Assembly: GCA_964386795.1 (NCBI GenBank)
Contig: CAYLUE010000036.1
Coordinates: 1-16,511, forward strand
Direction: 5' to 3'
Length of the DNA: 16,511 nt
Origin: TMED108 sp964386795
GTDB lineage: Bacteria > Fidelibacterota > Marinisomatia > Marinisomatales > TCS55
Part shown: positions 15,043 through 16,511 of the stretch, in pieces
How positions within the stretch are numbered: the stretch's first letter is position 1
How the letters are laid out: every line of letters starts with the position of its first letter
Translations under genes and position numbers: made by a program
Notes under the pieces: generated by a model
What the model was told of the DNA's origin: nothing
Seen by the model: only the letters and a program-made list of their open reading frames with translations
Database searches by the model: none

Positions 15043-16511
15043 TACGAATTCATAACTTTATAAACTTCAGAATTAGTTAATTCATAAGAACTCTCAACAG
15101 TTTTGCTCATATTTTCTAACTTTTCCTTCATTTCTTTTTGTATTTTTTTATCATTAATACTTGGAAGGTTGATTATGACATTCATGGATGCCCCTTTAAA
15201 GCCAGCCAAAGCAGACTCAGAAGCAACACCAATATCGCTAATTGAGTTTGGGTTTCCTTTTTGACTAAGTAAAACACATAAATCAAGAACCTTTGCGCAT
15301 AAAGTTGCTATTTCATATGGAGTTTCAATTGCTAATTGATATGCATTATTGATTGCTAATTTTTTGATTTTACGATCTTCATCTGTCCCCGAAGGAAGCT
15401 TATTAGACTTTATTATTGCATTAAATGCATCGGTATCTTCATCAATTAGCTCAGAGAGCCTATCTTTTAACAACTGTGCCTCTACTCCTAAATCGCTCAT
15501 TTGTTTCCTTAAATCAATATAATCTTTTTTATGAAAGGTAAGAGAAGCGACCATTGAGCATAATGATGCGCTTAAAGAGCCCAATAAAGCAGAGACGGAT
15601 CCACCCCCAGGAGCTGGACTATTCGTTGATATTTCACTAATTAGATCTATTGTTTTAAGATTTACTAATTTATTTTTTTCTGCACTAATGGCATATTCAA
15701 TTATTTTTTTAGATGGTTCAAAAGGCTCAAGATCATTTAATCCTAGCGATTGAACTGCTATTTCTATAATCTCATCCACTGGAACGCCTAACGAAGAATT
15801 CTGTTTTATTATATAATGTTTTCCTGCCATCAATAATGCATCCAAAGGAATTAACCCGACAAGTTCGCTTCCAGTGACGCGAACACCGCGATCTCTTGCT
15901 AATTCACACGCTGCATCAAATACATCATGGATAGATGATTCTTTATAATTATTAAAATTGATAGATATTTGAGCGCGATTATAATCTTCGATATACCAAC
16001 CAACCGCTTTTACATTTTTGAACATTCCTTCGACCTTCAAAGGGGATCCGTCTTCATTTCTTATGATTTCCCCATCAAGTAAATTTGGTGATTTTGGATT
16101 TGGCTCACGTTTACTTCTACCTTTTTCTCTAAGCTCAAAAGCAATATCAGTGGCCAATCGTTGATCTCTAGTATTCAAATTAATATTGTACGCTATTAAG
16201 AAGTTTCTAACGCCAATTGCGGTAGCTCCAGCTTTGGAATTAAAATCAGAGGGGCCACAATCAGGCTTCCATTTAGAATCTTTAATTTTTTTTGAAAAGC
16301 CTTCATATTCACCTGATCTAATATCTGCTAAATTAGATCTCGAAGGGTTAGTTGCTGATTTTTCATAAAAGTAAACTGGAATATCTAATTCCTCCCCTAC
16401 TCGCTTTCCAACTTGATGCGATAAATCAATGCATTCTTCAATGGTAATACCTGAAATAGGTATAAAAGGACACACATCGGTAGCTCCCATTCTGGGATGC
16501 GCCCCTTTATG
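15042..16511 (-). CDS. ftcD: Bifunctional glutamate formimidoyltransferase / formimidoyltetrahydrofolate cyclodeaminase (5' end outside window)
   Basis: Moves the formimino group from formiminoglutamate (histidine breakdown) to tetrahydrofolate, then releases ammonia to give methenyl-tetrahydrofolate. The frame stays open to the window edge and reads HKGAHPRMGATDVCPF at the boundary. The His codon at 16497-16499 is the counterpart of the catalytic His82 in mammalian FTCD. About 77 N-terminal residues are therefore outside, and the in-frame ATG at 16490 is internal. Counting from that Met, the transferase domains cover up to about 265 and the cyclodeaminase about 275-482, with its SPAPGGGSVSALLGSLSASL segment at 291-310. 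An insert of about 25 residues (near 128-155) separates the two transferase lobes compared with the human enzyme. The fused two-domain form is the same as in animals. Confidence 0.94.
   Translation of the reverse strand, partial: HKGAHPRMGATDVCPFIPISGITIEECIDLSHQVGKRVGEELDIPVYFYEKSATNPSRSNLADIRSGEYEGFSKKIKDSKWKPDCGPSDFNSKAGATAIGVRNFLIAYNINLNTRDQRLATDIAFELREKGRSKREPNPKSPNLLDGEIIRNEDGSPLKVEGMFKNVKAVGWYIEDYNRAQISINFNNYKESSIHDVFDAACELARDRGVRVTGSELVGLIPLDALLMAGKHYIIKQNSSLGVPVDEIIEIAVQSLGLNDLEPFEPSKKIIEYAISAEKNKLVNLKTIDLISEISTNSPAPGGGSVSALLGSLSASLCSMVASLTFHKKDYIDLRKQMSDLGVEAQLLKDRLSELIDEDTDAFNAIIKSNKLPSGTDEDRKIKKLAINNAYQLAIETPYEIATLCAKVLDLCVLLSQKGNPNSISDIGVASESALAGFKGASMNVIINLPSINDKKIQKEMKEKLENMSKTVESSYELTNSEVYKVMNS

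Overview
The window is an AT-rich (roughly one third G+C by eye), gene-dense bacterial chromosome segment carrying core genes. It was almost certainly assembled from metagenomic or single-cell reads: it contains a 100-N scaffold gap flanked by an exact 55-bp duplication. No mobile elements, CRISPR arrays or phage genes are visible. The gene content suggests a marine FCB-type lineage, for example Marinimicrobia (SAR406), but this is a low-confidence call. It rests on the AT content, the rplM-rpsI-rpsB-tsf-pyrH-frr block, a two-domain FtcD with the inter-domain insert I associate with Bacteroidota-like versions, and a MutL C-terminal domain of DQxxAHxR type. The promoters I can see are sigma70-like (TTGACT-N18-TAATAT), which argues against Bacteroidota proper.

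Layout. 82-424: initiator tRNA-fMet on the minus strand with its terminator, then a long hairpin that covers the der stop codon. 421-3905 (minus): an unusual acyltransferase-aminotransferase fusion, a VOC-fold protein and the GTPase Der, closely spaced and probably one transcript. 3906-4268: divergent regulatory region. 4269-6698 (plus): the only plus-strand gene, B12-dependent ribonucleotide reductase nrdJ. 6727-10480 (minus): rplM, rpsI, rpsB, tsf, pyrH and frr, transcribed in that order from a good promoter at 10506-10535. 10543-13413 (minus): pyrR-pyrB-pyrC behind a PyrR-type RNA attenuator. 13434-16511 (minus): ftcD (cut by the window edge), a stand-alone MutL C-terminal domain, and miaA.

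How the genes work together. PyrR, PyrB, PyrC and, further along, PyrH cover control and several steps of UMP/UDP synthesis. NrdJ turns ribonucleotides into deoxyribonucleotides. Der, S2, S9, L13, EF-Ts, RRF, MiaA and tRNA-fMet serve ribosome assembly and translation. FtcD links histidine breakdown to the folate one-carbon pool.

The most interesting points are: (1) a three-state PyrR attenuator whose last hairpin also covers the pyrR Shine-Dalgarno; (2) a MutL reduced to its C-terminal domain yet still in the classical mutL-miaA position; (3) a GNAT-aminotransferase fusion whose GNAT part looks like acyl-homoserine-lactone/N-acyl amino acid synthases; and (4) an frr gene that looks broken only because of a false scaffold gap.
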